Position numbers and translations under genes: made by a program. DNA of 64,000 bases, from contig NZ_CACSJA010000008.1 in NCBI RefSeq assembly GCF_902706035.1, positions 1 through 64,000 on the forward strand, written 5' to 3'. Numbering within the stretch: the stretch's first letter is position 1; every line of letters begins with the position of its first letter. The notes under the pieces were generated by a model. It made no database searches, was not told where the DNA came from, and saw only the letters and a program-made list of their open reading frames with translations. This DNA is from Pantoea sp. 18069 (GTDB lineage: Bacteria; Pseudomonadota; Gammaproteobacteria; Burkholderiales; Burkholderiaceae_C). This document shows positions 15,713 through 26,877 of this stretch, piece after piece.

Positions 15713-16582
15713 TCAGAGACCGGCCTGGCGCTGGTATTCGATCAGCGCGCCATGGGTCAGCGCCCTGGGCAGTTCGGTCGCGCCGCCCCAGGGCAGCTCC
15801 TCGGCGGCCAGGCTGCCGCGCAGCGCAAAACCCAGCACGCCCTGGCCGCGCTGGCGCAACAGTGCGGACAAGTCCTGCGCCGGAGCGGCCCGGCTGTCGC
15901 GGTCGGGCTCCAGCAGGACCAGGCTGGTGCTGCCCTGTGCCAGTCCATGCGCGCTGGCATGCGCGGGCAGGCGCAGACTCGCCAGCCGCAGGCCCGTGCC
16001 CGCGAGGCGCAGCGGCGCGGTCTGCAGCGCCTCCCGCCCCAGCAAGGCCTGGTAGCCGGCCAGCGAGGTCTCCAGGTGATCGACCACCAGGCTCACACTG
16101 GCCACGCCGCTCGCGCCATTGGCATGCCGACGCACCGCCCCTTGCGGCACGCGCAACTGCCGGGGCGTGATGTCGCCGCACAGAAAAGGCAGGTCGGGCG
16201 TTGCGGCCCTGGCGGTCTGCCACTTCAGCAACTCGCCATCGGGCCGGGCACGACCGCCAGCGAGCGGCTCTTCGAGCACCAGTCCGCCAGCGCCGGCGCG
16301 CTCGACCGCCGCCCTGACATCGCCGGGGTGCAGGGCGAAATCGACCAGGCCTTCGCCATGCGCCTGCAGCCACTGCCACCAGCGGTCTTCGGCCAGACCC
16401 TGGCCATGCCAGGCAATCAGCTCCAGATAGCTGCCGTCCTCGAACACCACCAGCGCATTGTGGGTAGGCCGGCCCGGATGGCGGCCGCCCTCGATGACAT
16501 GAAAGCCCAGCGCGCCATAGTCGGCAATGGTGCGCGGCAGATCGGAAACGGCGATCACCAGATGGTCCAGGGAAAGTGTCAT
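15713..16582 (-). CDS. VOC/glyoxalase-like domain protein
   Basis: A 289-residue protein of the vicinal oxygen chelate fold, starting MTLSLDHLVIAVSDLPRTIADYGALGF. It has an N-terminal module with LDHLVIAV and LELIAW strands and a second with SLVVDHLETSLAGYQALLG near residue 165, as in two-module glyoxalase-like_3 proteins. An upstream extension of the frame to 16774 has no domain and would cover the repeat-rich regulatory region, so the ATG at 16582 is preferred. The substrate is unknown. It has one Met and one Cys by eye, like the cassette it converges with, yet it is transcribed divergently from acnD and could belong to either unit. Confidence 0.75.
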   Translation of the reverse strand: MTLSLDHLVIAVSDLPRTIADYGALGFHVIEGGRHPGRPTHNALVVFEDGSYLELIAWHGQGLAEDRWWQWLQAHGEGLVDFALHPGDVRAAVERAGAGGLVLEEPLAGGRARPDGELLKWQTARAATPDLPFLCGDITPRQLRVPQGAVRRHANGASGVASVSLVVDHLETSLAGYQALLGREALQTAPLRLAGTGLRLASLRLPAHASAHGLAQGSTSLVLLEPDRDSRAAPAQDLSALLRQRGQGVLGFALRGSLAAEELPWGGATELPRALTHGALIEYQRQAGL

Positions 16583-16703
16583 GTGCGGAATCTTGATGCG
16601 GTGCGTTGAAGAGGCGGGCCAAGGCCACGGCCCGCCAGTCTGGGCCAGCCATGGGCTGCATGGCAATCCGGTTTTTCTCATATGCAAGTTGATGCGCAGT
16701 GCT

Positions 16704-16796
16704 ATTCGCAAAATTCGCAAAACTGCGTTTTGTGATTCGCAAACATTCGCCAATTCAGTCCTTCTCCAGAGCATGAATATTGCGTAAATTGCGAAT
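16704..16796. promoter_or_regulatory. Array of ATTCGCAA repeats, candidate operators
   Basis: The octamer ATTCGCAA occurs at 16704, 16713 and 16735, with a variant ATTCGCC at 16745, and in inverted orientation as TTGCGTAA at 16780 and TTGCGAAT at 16789. The copies form three pairs whose members are 9 or 10 bases apart. The array lies in the 247-base gap between the divergent VOC and acnD genes. A regulator binding cooperatively, possibly the GntR protein of the cluster, is the likely reader. Confidence 0.6.
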
Positions 16797-16829
16797 CAAC
16801 CAAGAGTCCAGAAAAGAGACAAGCCGCCC

Positions 16830-19487
<2,658 letters not shown>

Positions 19488-19497
19488 AGGCCCCACC

Positions 19498-20706
19498 ATG
19501 ACCCACTCCCCACAGATCAGAATCCCGGCCACCTACCTGCGCGGCGGCACCAGCAAGGGCGTGTTCTTTCACCTGCCCGACCTCCCCCCTGCCGCGCAGC
19601 AGCCCGGCGCGGCGCGCGATGCCTTGCTGCTGCGCGTGCTGGGCAGCCCCGACCCCTATGGCAAGCAGATCGACGGCCTGGGCAATGCCTCGTCGAGCAC
19701 CAGCAAGGCCGTGATCCTGAGCAGGAGCGCACGTCCCGGCCACGATGTGGACTATCTGTTCGGCCAGGTGTCGATCGACCGCCCTTTCGTGGACTGGAGC
19801 GGCAACTGCGGCAACCTGTCCGCGGCCGTGGGGCCGGCGGCCATCCACATGGGCCTGATCGACCCCGCGTCCATTCCACGCAATGGCATTGCCGTGGTGC
19901 GCATCTGGCAGGCCAACATCGCCAGGACCATCGTCGCCCATGTGCCCGTCACCAACGGCCAGGTGCAGGAAACCGGTGATTTCGAACTGGACGGCGTGAC
20001 CTTCCCCGCGGCGGAAGTGGCGCTGGAGTTCCTCGATCCGGCCGATGACGGCGATGACGGCGGCGCCATGTTCCCCACGGGCCAGGTGCAGGACCTGCTC
20101 GACGTGCCCGGCGTGGGCTGCTTGCCTGCCACCCTGATCAATGCCGGCATTCCGACCATCTTCCTGAATGCGGCCGACCTGGGCTACAGCGGCACGGAAC
20201 TGCAGGACGCCATCAATGGCGACGCCGCGGCCCTGGCCCGCTTCGAGACCATACGCGCCCATGGCGCGCTGAAAATGGGTTTGATCCAAACCCTGGACGA
20301 AGCGGCCACGCGCCAGCACACCCCCAAGGTGGCTTTCGTGGCGCCCCCGGCCAGCTACCAGGCATCCAGCGGCAAGCCGGTGGCGGCGCAGGACATCGAT
20401 CTGCTGGTGCGGGCGCTGTCCATGGGCAAGCTGCACCACGCCATGATGGGCACGGCAGCCGTGGCCATCGCTACGGCCGCGGCCATTCCCGGCACCCTGG
20501 TCAACCTGGCCGCCGGCGGCGGTGAACGCCATGCCGTGCGCTTCGGCCACCCTTCGGGCACCTTGCGCGTGGGCGCCCAGGCCCAGCGCGCGAATGGCCA
20601 GTGGCAAGTGCGCAAGGCGCTGATGAGCCGCAGCGCCCGCATCCTGATGGAAGGCTGGGTGCGCATTCCCGGCGATTGCCTGGACGCGGCCCACCACCCC
20701 GGCTGA
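19498..20706 (+). CDS. prpF: PrpF, 2-methylaconitate cis-trans isomerase
   Basis: Member of the diaminopimelate-epimerase-like fold, 402 residues, that works with AcnD by isomerising 2-methyl-trans-aconitate to the cis form. The N-terminus reads IPATYLRGGTSKGVFF, a PrpF signature, followed by DWSGNCGNLSAAVGPAA near residue 100, which holds the active-site Cys-Gly-Asn. Late motifs include VNLAAGGGERHAVRFGHPSGTLRVG in pieces near 340. The ATG at 19498 is 10 bases after the acnD stop. The frame extends upstream into acnD but that part is a shadow. Confidence 0.92.
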   Translation: MTHSPQIRIPATYLRGGTSKGVFFHLPDLPPAAQQPGAARDALLLRVLGSPDPYGKQIDGLGNASSSTSKAVILSRSARPGHDVDYLFGQVSIDRPFVDWSGNCGNLSAAVGPAAIHMGLIDPASIPRNGIAVVRIWQANIARTIVAHVPVTNGQVQETGDFELDGVTFPAAEVALEFLDPADDGDDGGAMFPTGQVQDLLDVPGVGCLPATLINAGIPTIFLNAADLGYSGTELQDAINGDAAALARFETIRAHGALKMGLIQTLDEAATRQHTPKVAFVAPPASYQASSGKPVAAQDIDLLVRALSMGKLHHAMMGTAAVAIATAAAIPGTLVNLAAGGGERHAVRFGHPSGTLRVGAQAQRANGQWQVRKALMSRSARILMEGWVRIPGDCLDAAHHPG

Positions 20707-20737
20707 CGCCGCCAACGCCTGCGCTGCAGGCGATTTT

Positions 20738-20762
20738 CCCGGGCGTTTCGCCCCTCGTTTTT
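20738..20762 (+). terminator. Weak terminator-like hairpin between prpF and prpC
   Basis: GGGCG (20741-20745), TTT loop, CGCCC (20749-20753), then CTCG and a T-run at 20758-20762. The short stem suggests partial termination or mRNA processing between prpF and prpC rather than a full stop. Confidence 0.35.
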
Positions 20763-20824
20763 CAGCCCATTGACATGGGTCAAGGCCGCTGCCTTGCCCA
20801 TTTTTCATTCCAAGGAGACCTGCC

Positions 20825-21997
20825 ATGACCGCCAATCTGCAAGCCGTTGCCACCGCCGCCCCCGCCTTCAAGCCCAAGAAATCCGTGGCCCTGTCGGGCG
20901 TGACCGCCGGCAACACCGCACTGTGCACCGTGGGCAAGACCGGCAACGATCTGCATTACCGGGGCTACGACATCCTGGACATCGCCGAAGTCTGCGAGTT
21001 CGAGGAAATCGCCCATCTGCTGGTGCACGGCAAGCTGCCCACGCAAGCCGAACTCCAGGCCTACAAGGCCAAGCTCAAGGCCCTGCGCGGCCTGCCGGCC
21101 AGCGTGAAGGCGTCGCTGGAGCAGTTGCCTGCCGCCAGCCACCCCATGGATGTCATGCGCACCGGCGTCTCTGCGCTGGGCTGCTCCCTGCCCGAAAAGG
21201 ACGACCACAACCTGCCCGGCGCACGCGACATTGCCGACCGCCTGATGGCCAGCCTGGGCAGCATGCTGCTGTACTGGTACCACTTCAGCAACTCCGGCCG
21301 GCGCATCGAGGTCGAGACCGATGACGACTCCATCGGCGGACACTTCCTGCACCTGCTGCACGGCCAGGCCCCCAGCGCACCCTGGGTGCGCGCCATGCAC
21401 ACGTCGCTGAACCTGTATGCCGAGCACGAATTCAACGCCTCGACCTTCACGGCCCGCGTGGTGGCGGGAACGGGCAGCGACATGCACTCGGCCATCACCG
21501 GTGCCATCGGCGCGCTGCGTGGCCCCAAGCACGGCGGCGCCAACGAGGTGGCCTTCGAGATCCAGAAGCGCTACGACAACCCGGATGAAGCCGAGGCCGA
21601 CATCCGCCGCCGCGTCGAGGCCAAGGAAGTCGTGATCGGCTTTGGCCACCCGGTCTATACCCTCAGCGATCCGCGCAACGTCGTCATCAAGGGCGTGGCC
21701 CGGCAGCTGTCCCAGGACGCGGGCTCGACCAGGATGTTCGACATTGCCGAGCGCCTGGAAACGGTCATGTGGGAGGTCAAGAAAATGTTCCCCAACCTCG
21801 ACTGGTTCAGTGCCGTGAGCTACCACATGATGGGCGTGCCCACGGCCATGTTCACGCCGCTGTTCGTCATCGCGCGCACCAGCGGCTGGGCAGCCCACAT
21901 CATCGAGCAGCGCCAGGACAACAAGATCATACGCCCCAGCGCCCACTACACCGGCCCGGATGACCTGGCCTTCGTGCCCATAGAACAGCGCCGGTGA
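20825..21997 (+). CDS. prpC: PrpC, 2-methylcitrate synthase
   Basis: Condenses propionyl-CoA with oxaloacetate. The protein has 390 residues. Citrate-synthase family marks: [24 protein letters not shown] near residue 40, [41 protein letters not shown] in pieces near 200-240, and [14 protein letters not shown] near 275, with catalytic His and Asp residues retained. [32 protein letters not shown] follows in pieces. AAGGAGA lies just before the ATG. Composition is ordinary here (about 14 Met, 3 Cys), a useful contrast to the cassette at 7.9-15.7 kb. Confidence 0.94.
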   Translation: MTANLQAVATAAPAFKPKKSVALSGVTAGNTALCTVGKTGNDLHYRGYDILDIAEVCEFEEIAHLLVHGKLPTQAELQAYKAKLKALRGLPASVKASLEQLPAASHPMDVMRTGVSALGCSLPEKDDHNLPGARDIADRLMASLGSMLLYWYHFSNSGRRIEVETDDDSIGGHFLHLLHGQAPSAPWVRAMHTSLNLYAEHEFNASTFTARVVAGTGSDMHSAITGAIGALRGPKHGGANEVAFEIQKRYDNPDEAEADIRRRVEAKEVVIGFGHPVYTLSDPRNVVIKGVARQLSQDAGSTRMFDIAERLETVMWEVKKMFPNLDWFSAVSYHMMGVPTAMFTPLFVIARTSGWAAHIIEQRQDNKIIRPSAHYTGPDDLAFVPIEQRR

Positions 21998-21999
21998 GC

Positions 22000-22488
22000 A
22001 TGACCGACATGCGCTTGCAACCCCGCTCCCTGTGCATGGCGATCGCCGACAAGCTGCGCGAGCGCATCCTCGCGCATGAATGGCCCCCGGGCGCGGCCGT
22101 GAACGATGGCGACATCGCCAGCGGCTATGGCGTCAGCCGCACCCCGGTGCGCGAAGCGCTCAAGCTGCTGTGCCACGAAGGCCTGCTCGACGCCCATGCG
22201 CGCCGTGGCATGACGGTGGCCATGCCCAGCCCCGAGCAACTGCGCGAAGCACTGGCGCTGCAGCAGTGGCTGACCCGCTTTGTGCACGAGCAGGCCGCCA
22301 GCCTGCCCGCCGACAGCATGGCCAGGGACATGCTGCGCATGACCGACAACCGGCTGCAACTGCAGCGCAGGCCCGCCGCCGCGCCCTCGCAAGCGGGCGC
22401 AATGGAGCACGGCGCCCCGGCAATGGCCAAGAACGCCATGTCCCTTGTGGCCCAGCAACTTACCCACTCCCCTTCCCGCGTCGCCTGA
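22000..22488 (+). CDS. GntR-family regulator, short effector domain
   Basis: Transcription factor of about 162 residues. The N-terminal winged helix is clear: IADKLRERILAHEWPPGAAVND, then IASGYGVSRTPVREALKLLCHEGLL. The C-terminal FCD-type domain is cut short: after LREALALQQWLTRFVHEQAA the sequence becomes low in structure (QRRPAAAPSQAGAM) and ends near residue 162, against 210-240 in usual members. A GTG at 21994 overlaps the prpC stop and is an alternative start. It sits inside the methylcitrate cluster, so it is the likely local regulator and perhaps the reader of the ATTCGCAA array. Confidence 0.78.
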   Translation: MTDMRLQPRSLCMAIADKLRERILAHEWPPGAAVNDGDIASGYGVSRTPVREALKLLCHEGLLDAHARRGMTVAMPSPEQLREALALQQWLTRFVHEQAASLPADSMARDMLRMTDNRLQLQRRPAAAPSQAGAMEHGAPAMAKNAMSLVAQQLTHSPSRVA

Positions 22489-22505
22489 CGCCCAAGCCCA
22501 CCACC

Positions 22506-23369
22506 ATGATCAGTACCCAACAACAACTCCGTCAGATGATTGCCCAGCGCCGCGGCGTCATCGTGCCAGGCGCCTTCAACGCCATGTCCGCCCGCGTGGT
22601 CGCCGACCTGGGCTTCGAAGCCATTTACGTCACCGGCGCCGGCGTCACCAATATGTGGTTTGGCCTGCCCGACCAGGCCTTCATGGGCCTGACCGACATT
22701 GCCGACCACACGGCGCGCATCCGTGAGGCGGTGGAGCTGCCGCTGATCGTCGATGCCGATACCGGCTTCGGCAACGCCCTCAACACCTACCACGCAGTGC
22801 GTACGCTGGAGCGGGCCGGTGCCGACTGCATTCAGCTCGAAGACCAGGTCAGCCCCAAGCGCTGCGGCCATTTCAATGGCAAGGAGGTCATTGAGACCAG
22901 CGAGATGGTCGGCAAGATCAAGGCCGCGGTGGATGCCCGCCGCAATCCCGAGACCCTGATCCTGGCGCGCACCGACGCCGCCGCCATGCACGGCTTTGAC
23001 GCGGCCATAGAGCGCGCCCAGGCCTATGCGGAGGCCGGCGCGGACATGCTGTTTGTCGAAGCCGTGACCACGGCGGAACACATTCGCGCCCTGCCCCAGC
23101 GCCTGGCGACCCCGCAGCTCATGAACATGGTGATCGGCGGCAAGACGCCCATCACCAGCACCGAGGATCTGGCCGGCATGGGCTACAGCATCGTGCTGTA
23201 CGCCAACGCCGCGCTGCAGGGCGCGGTCGCCGGCATGCAGCGGGCGCTGGGCGCGCTCAAGGCCGATCGCTGCCTGAAGGAAGACCCCCAGCTGGTCGCG
23301 CCCTTTGCCGAGCGCCAGCGCCTGGTCTGCAAGCCGCAGTGGGATGCGCTGGAAAAGAAATACCAGTGA
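22506..23369 (+). CDS. Isocitrate lyase/PEP mutase-family lyase, PrpB-like
   Basis: A TIM-barrel lyase of 287 residues. The lyase signature KRCGH is at about 118-122 with the catalytic Cys at about 120, and VDADTGFGN near 82 gives the metal-binding Asp residues. By place it should cleave 2-methylisocitrate to pyruvate and succinate and so finish the cycle. The sequence, however, begins MISTQQQLRQMIAQRRGVIVPGAFNAMSARVV and has VTGAGVTNMWFGLPD, which resembles the dimethylmalate-lyase/oxaloacetate-decarboxylase branch more than classical PrpB (GTINAY, SGGGVA). The function in propionate breakdown is likely, but a different C4-C6 diacid substrate is possible. Confidence 0.75.
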   Translation: MISTQQQLRQMIAQRRGVIVPGAFNAMSARVVADLGFEAIYVTGAGVTNMWFGLPDQAFMGLTDIADHTARIREAVELPLIVDADTGFGNALNTYHAVRTLERAGADCIQLEDQVSPKRCGHFNGKEVIETSEMVGKIKAAVDARRNPETLILARTDAAAMHGFDAAIERAQAYAEAGADMLFVEAVTTAEHIRALPQRLATPQLMNMVIGGKTPITSTEDLAGMGYSIVLYANAALQGAVAGMQRALGALKADRCLKEDPQLVAPFAERQRLVCKPQWDALEKKYQ

Positions 23370-23379
23370 TGGCCGCTTG

Positions 23380-23400
23380 CCCTGTCAACAATGGACAGGG
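23380..23400. terminator. Hairpin between convergent prpB-like and ycaO genes
   Basis: CCCTGTC (23380-23386) pairs with GACAGGG (23394-23400) across a 7-base loop in the 49-base gap between two convergent genes. A TTTT occurs about 17 bases later on the + side. A shared terminator is plausible but the T-run is displaced. Confidence 0.4.
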
Positions 23401-23418
23401 TCGGTCCTGCCCGGTCTT

Positions 23419-25629
23419 TTAGTCCTGGCCGGCTACAGCCTGCGCATGGGCCCGCGCCGTGTGCATTTTCCTGTAGCTGTCCAGCAGGCGCTGGTGCCTG
23501 TCGAGCCCCTCCAGTTGCATGCTCGCAGGCGTCAAGCCGAAGAAGCGCACGCTGCCGTTGACCGACCCCATGACGGCATCCATGCGCTCGTTGCCGAACA
23601 TCCGGCGAAAGTTGACCGCGTAATCATCGAGTTCCAAGTCGTCATCCAGCAGCACTTCCAGGACCACGTTCAAGGCCTGATAAAACAAGCCGCGCTCGAC
23701 CGAGTTGTCGTTGTACTGCAGGAAGGCGCCCACCAGTTCTTGCGCTTCATCAAACTGCTTCAGCGCGAGATGAATCAACAGCTTCAACTCCATCACGGTC
23801 AGCTGGCCCCAAGCCGTGTTTTCGTCAAACTCGATGCCGATCAATGTGGCGATGTCGCCATATTCATCCAGTTCATTGGCCTCCAAGCGCTCAAGCAAGG
23901 ATTCCAAACCGGCATCGTCCAGGCGATGCAGATTCAGAATATCGGCACGAAACAACAAAGCCTTATTGGTGTTGTCCCACACCAGGTCTTCCACGGGATA
24001 GACTTCCGAATAACCCGGCACCAGAATTCTGCAGGCTATTGCGCCCAGTTGGTCGTACACCGCGATGTACGCCTCCTTGCCCATTTCCTCGAGAATGCCA
24101 AACAATCCCGCAGCTTCGTCGGCATTGGAATTCTCACCTCCAGCGGAAAAATCCCACTCCACAAAATCGAAATCGGATTTGGCACTGAAGAAGCGCCATG
24201 ACACCACACCGCTGGAGTCAATGAAGTGCTCGACGAAATTATTGGGCTCGGTCACGGCGTTGCTATTGAAGGTGGGCCGGGGCAAATCGTTCAGGCCTTC
24301 GAAGCTGCGGCCCTGCAGCAACTCCGTCAGACTGCGCTCCAGCGCCACCTCCAGGCTTGGATGGGCGCCGAACGACGCAAAGACGCCGCCTGTGCGAGGG
24401 TTCATCAAGGTAACGCACATCACGGGGTACTTCCCGCCCAGCGACGCGTCCTTGACCAGCACCGGAAAGCCCTGCTCCTCCAGCCCCTTGATGCCGGCCA
24501 GAATGCCGGGATACTTCGCCAGCACCTCGTCCGGCACATCCGGCAGCGCGAGTTCATCGTTCAGGATCTCGCGCTTGACCGCCCGCTCGAAGATTTCAGA
24601 CAGGCATTGCACCTGCGCTTCGGCCAGCGTATTGCCTGCGCTCATGCCGTTGCTGACGTAGAGGTTCTCAATCAGGTTGGTCGGGAAATACACCCGCTCG
24701 CCGTCTGAACGGCGCACATAGGGCAGGGAGCATATGCCGCGCTGCACATTGCCGGAGTTGGTGTCGTGCAGATGCGAGGCGCGCAACTCGCCATCGGGGT
24801 TGTAGATCTGCACGCAGTACGCATCGAGAATTTCCGTAGGCAGTGCATCTTCAGGACCTGGTTTGAACCAGCGCTCGTCCGGGTAATGCACAAAGGCCGC
24901 GTTGGCGATGTCCTCACCCCAGAACTGGCCGCCATAGAAATGGTTGCAATTGAGCCGCTCGATAAACTCCCCCAGGGCCGACGCCAACGCGCTTTCCTTG
25001 GTCGAGCCCTTGCCATTGGTGAAGCACATGGGCGAGTGCGCGTCACGGATATGCAGCGACCACACGTTGGGCACGATGTTGCGCCACGACGCAATCTCGA
25101 TCTTCATGCCCAGGCCCGCCAGAACACCCGACATATTGGCAATGGTTTCCTCCAGAGGAAGGTCCTTGCCGGCGATATAGGTGCTCGCATCGGAAAGCCG
25201 GTCCGTGGTCAGCAAGGCCTGCGCATCGGCATCCAGATTCTGGACTTCCTCGATCACGAACTCAGGCCCGGCCTGCACCACCTTCTTCACCGTACAGCGC
25301 TCGATGGAACGCAAGATTCCCTGGCGATCCTTGGCGGATATGTCCGCCGGCAACTCCACCTGAATCTTGAATATCTGCTGATAACGATTTTCAGGGTCAA
25401 CAATATTGTTCTGCGACAGTCGAATATTGTCCGTGGGAATATTTCGAGTTGTGCAATACAGCTTCACAAAGTAAGCCGCGCACAAAGCCGACGAGGCCAG
25501 AAAATAATCAAACGGACCAGGCGCCGAGCCATCGCCCTTATAGCGAATGGGCTGATCGGCAACCACGGTGAAATCATCGAACTTGGCTTCAAGGCGGAGC
25601 TTGTCGAGAAAATTGACCTTAATTTCCAT
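23419..25629 (-). CDS. OsmC-domain/YcaO-domain fusion protein
   Basis: A 736-residue protein. Residues about 1-140 form an OsmC-like domain (SAPGPFDYFLASSALCAAYFVKLYC, with its Cys residues). Residues about 180-560 form a YcaO domain, the ATP-dependent cyclodehydratase/phosphorylation fold: GKGSTKESALASALGEFIERL and AEAQVQCLSEIFERAVKREI. A helical TPR-like tail completes it, as in E. coli YcaO, which helps RimO methylthiolate ribosomal protein S12. The start at 25629 is chosen because the 34 upstream residues match nothing. The gene looks visibly less GC-rich than its neighbours (many AATATTG-type stretches). No RiPP precursor gene is seen nearby. Confidence 0.87.
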   Translation of the reverse strand: MEIKVNFLDKLRLEAKFDDFTVVADQPIRYKGDGSAPGPFDYFLASSALCAAYFVKLYCTTRNIPTDNIRLSQNNIVDPENRYQQIFKIQVELPADISAKDRQGILRSIERCTVKKVVQAGPEFVIEEVQNLDADAQALLTTDRLSDASTYIAGKDLPLEETIANMSGVLAGLGMKIEIASWRNIVPNVWSLHIRDAHSPMCFTNGKGSTKESALASALGEFIERLNCNHFYGGQFWGEDIANAAFVHYPDERWFKPGPEDALPTEILDAYCVQIYNPDGELRASHLHDTNSGNVQRGICSLPYVRRSDGERVYFPTNLIENLYVSNGMSAGNTLAEAQVQCLSEIFERAVKREILNDELALPDVPDEVLAKYPGILAGIKGLEEQGFPVLVKDASLGGKYPVMCVTLMNPRTGGVFASFGAHPSLEVALERSLTELLQGRSFEGLNDLPRPTFNSNAVTEPNNFVEHFIDSSGVVSWRFFSAKSDFDFVEWDFSAGGENSNADEAAGLFGILEEMGKEAYIAVYDQLGAIACRILVPGYSEVYPVEDLVWDNTNKALLFRADILNLHRLDDAGLESLLERLEANELDEYGDIATLIGIEFDENTAWGQLTVMELKLLIHLALKQFDEAQELVGAFLQYNDNSVERGLFYQALNVVLEVLLDDDLELDDYAVNFRRMFGNERMDAVMGSVNGSVRFFGLTPASMQLEGLDRHQRLLDSYRKMHTARAHAQAVAGQD

Positions 25630-25785
25630 TAGGAAACTCCAAGATGATGCTGCAAATAAATTATCGGCAATTATCCCGGAGTTGAGCGTGCAATCCCTGC
25701 CGGCAAATAATGCCCTTTCGAGCCGCCCCACACCCGCGCAAAGCCGCGGCCCCTGGACCCGGCGCTGGGGCGCCAGGGCCAGTGA

Positions 25786-25812
25786 AAAATGCCCGGGCCC
25801 AAGGGCCCGGGC
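25786..25812 (-). terminator. Intrinsic terminator of the catabolic operon
   Basis: GCCCGGGCCC (25791-25800) and GGGCCCGGGC (25803-25812) form a perfect 10-bp stem with a 2-base spacer. On the minus strand it is followed by ATTTTT, so it ends transcription coming from the hydrolase gene at 25888. Confidence 0.8.
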
Positions 25813-25887
25813 AGGTTCAGTCTGCCGGCGCGTTATTCCACTTCGGCAACCTCAGCCACGCCGACGTGAATCATGAATTTCGGGCAC

Positions 25888-26877
25888 TCATGTCGAAGCG
25901 CCCCTGGCGTTGCCGGGACCGTTGCGCAGCATCGCGGCAAAGCAGTCGCAGATCTCGTCATTGGCGCTGCGCGCGGCCTGCGAGAGCTCGAAAAATCCGA
26001 AGAACGGGTGGAACATGTCGTCATAACGCAGCACGCGGGTGCAGACCCCCGCGGCCTGCAGCCGCTGCGCATAGGCCAGGCCCTCGCCGCAAAGCGCGTC
26101 GCATCCGGCCACGGCGACAAGGGCCGGCGGCAGGCCGCTCAGATCGGTGTGGCGCAGGGGCGAAGGCGGAAACTGCGCCGCGCTGTGCGCCGAGGCGCCC
26201 AGGTAAAGCCGCGCCACCTCGCGCAGATCATGCGGTGTCAGCAGGGAATAGTCGCGCCCGCTGCGCTCGAGCGCCGCCGTATCGCGGGCGAAGTCGACGC
26301 CGGGCACGATGAGCAGCTGCGCCGCGAGCGCCAGGCCCAGGTCGCGCGCCCGGATCGCCGAGGAGGCCGCGAGGTTGCCGCCCGCGCTTTCTCCAGCGAC
26401 CGCCACGCGCGCAGCATCACCGCCAAGCGCCGCTGCATTCGCCAGGGCCCACAGCGTGGCGGCCAGCGCATCGTCATGCGCGGCGGGAAAAGGATGCTCG
26501 GGCGCGAGCCGGTAGTCCACGGAGACCACCACCGCTTCGGTATCGCGGCAGAGCTTGCGCGCGATGTCGTCCATCAGCTCGACGCTGCCCAGAACGAATC
26601 CCCCGCCATGGAAGAAGACCACCGTGGGCAGCGGATGCCGGTGCGCATGCGGGCGGTAGACGCGCACCGGCACATGGACATTTGCATGGACCGCAACCGC
26701 GTCTTCCGCAGACCGCACCTCGGGCAAGCCGAAACGGGCGCGCGCGGCAAGCACGGCGTCGCGCATGCGCGCGCGTGCCTGGGGCGCGCTGCCGCTGAAG
26801 GGCGGCGGGGCGCCGCGCGCCCGCAGGGCTGCGACCACGGCGGCGAGCTGCGCATCCAGTCGAGGAAATTCCCGCAT
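25888..26877 (-). CDS. Alpha/beta hydrolase, HSL/acetyl-esterase family
   Basis: Serine hydrolase of 329 residues from the hormone-sensitive-lipase group. The oxyanion motif HGGG is at about 90-93, YRLAPEHPFPAAHDD near 122, and the nucleophile elbow GESAGGN has Ser at about 164. Late Asp and His candidates are in GCDALC and MFHPFFGF. The start at 26877 shares one base with the stop of the upstream amidohydrolase gene, so it is the last gene of a coupled operon. It probably hydrolyses an ester or lactone intermediate of the pathway, by inference from context only. Confidence 0.85.
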   Translation of the reverse strand: MREFPRLDAQLAAVVAALRARGAPPPFSGSAPQARARMRDAVLAARARFGLPEVRSAEDAVAVHANVHVPVRVYRPHAHRHPLPTVVFFHGGGFVLGSVELMDDIARKLCRDTEAVVVSVDYRLAPEHPFPAAHDDALAATLWALANAAALGGDAARVAVAGESAGGNLAASSAIRARDLGLALAAQLLIVPGVDFARDTAALERSGRDYSLLTPHDLREVARLYLGASAHSAAQFPPSPLRHTDLSGLPPALVAVAGCDALCGEGLAYAQRLQAAGVCTRVLRYDDMFHPFFGFFELSQAARSANDEICDCFAAMLRNGPGNARGAST

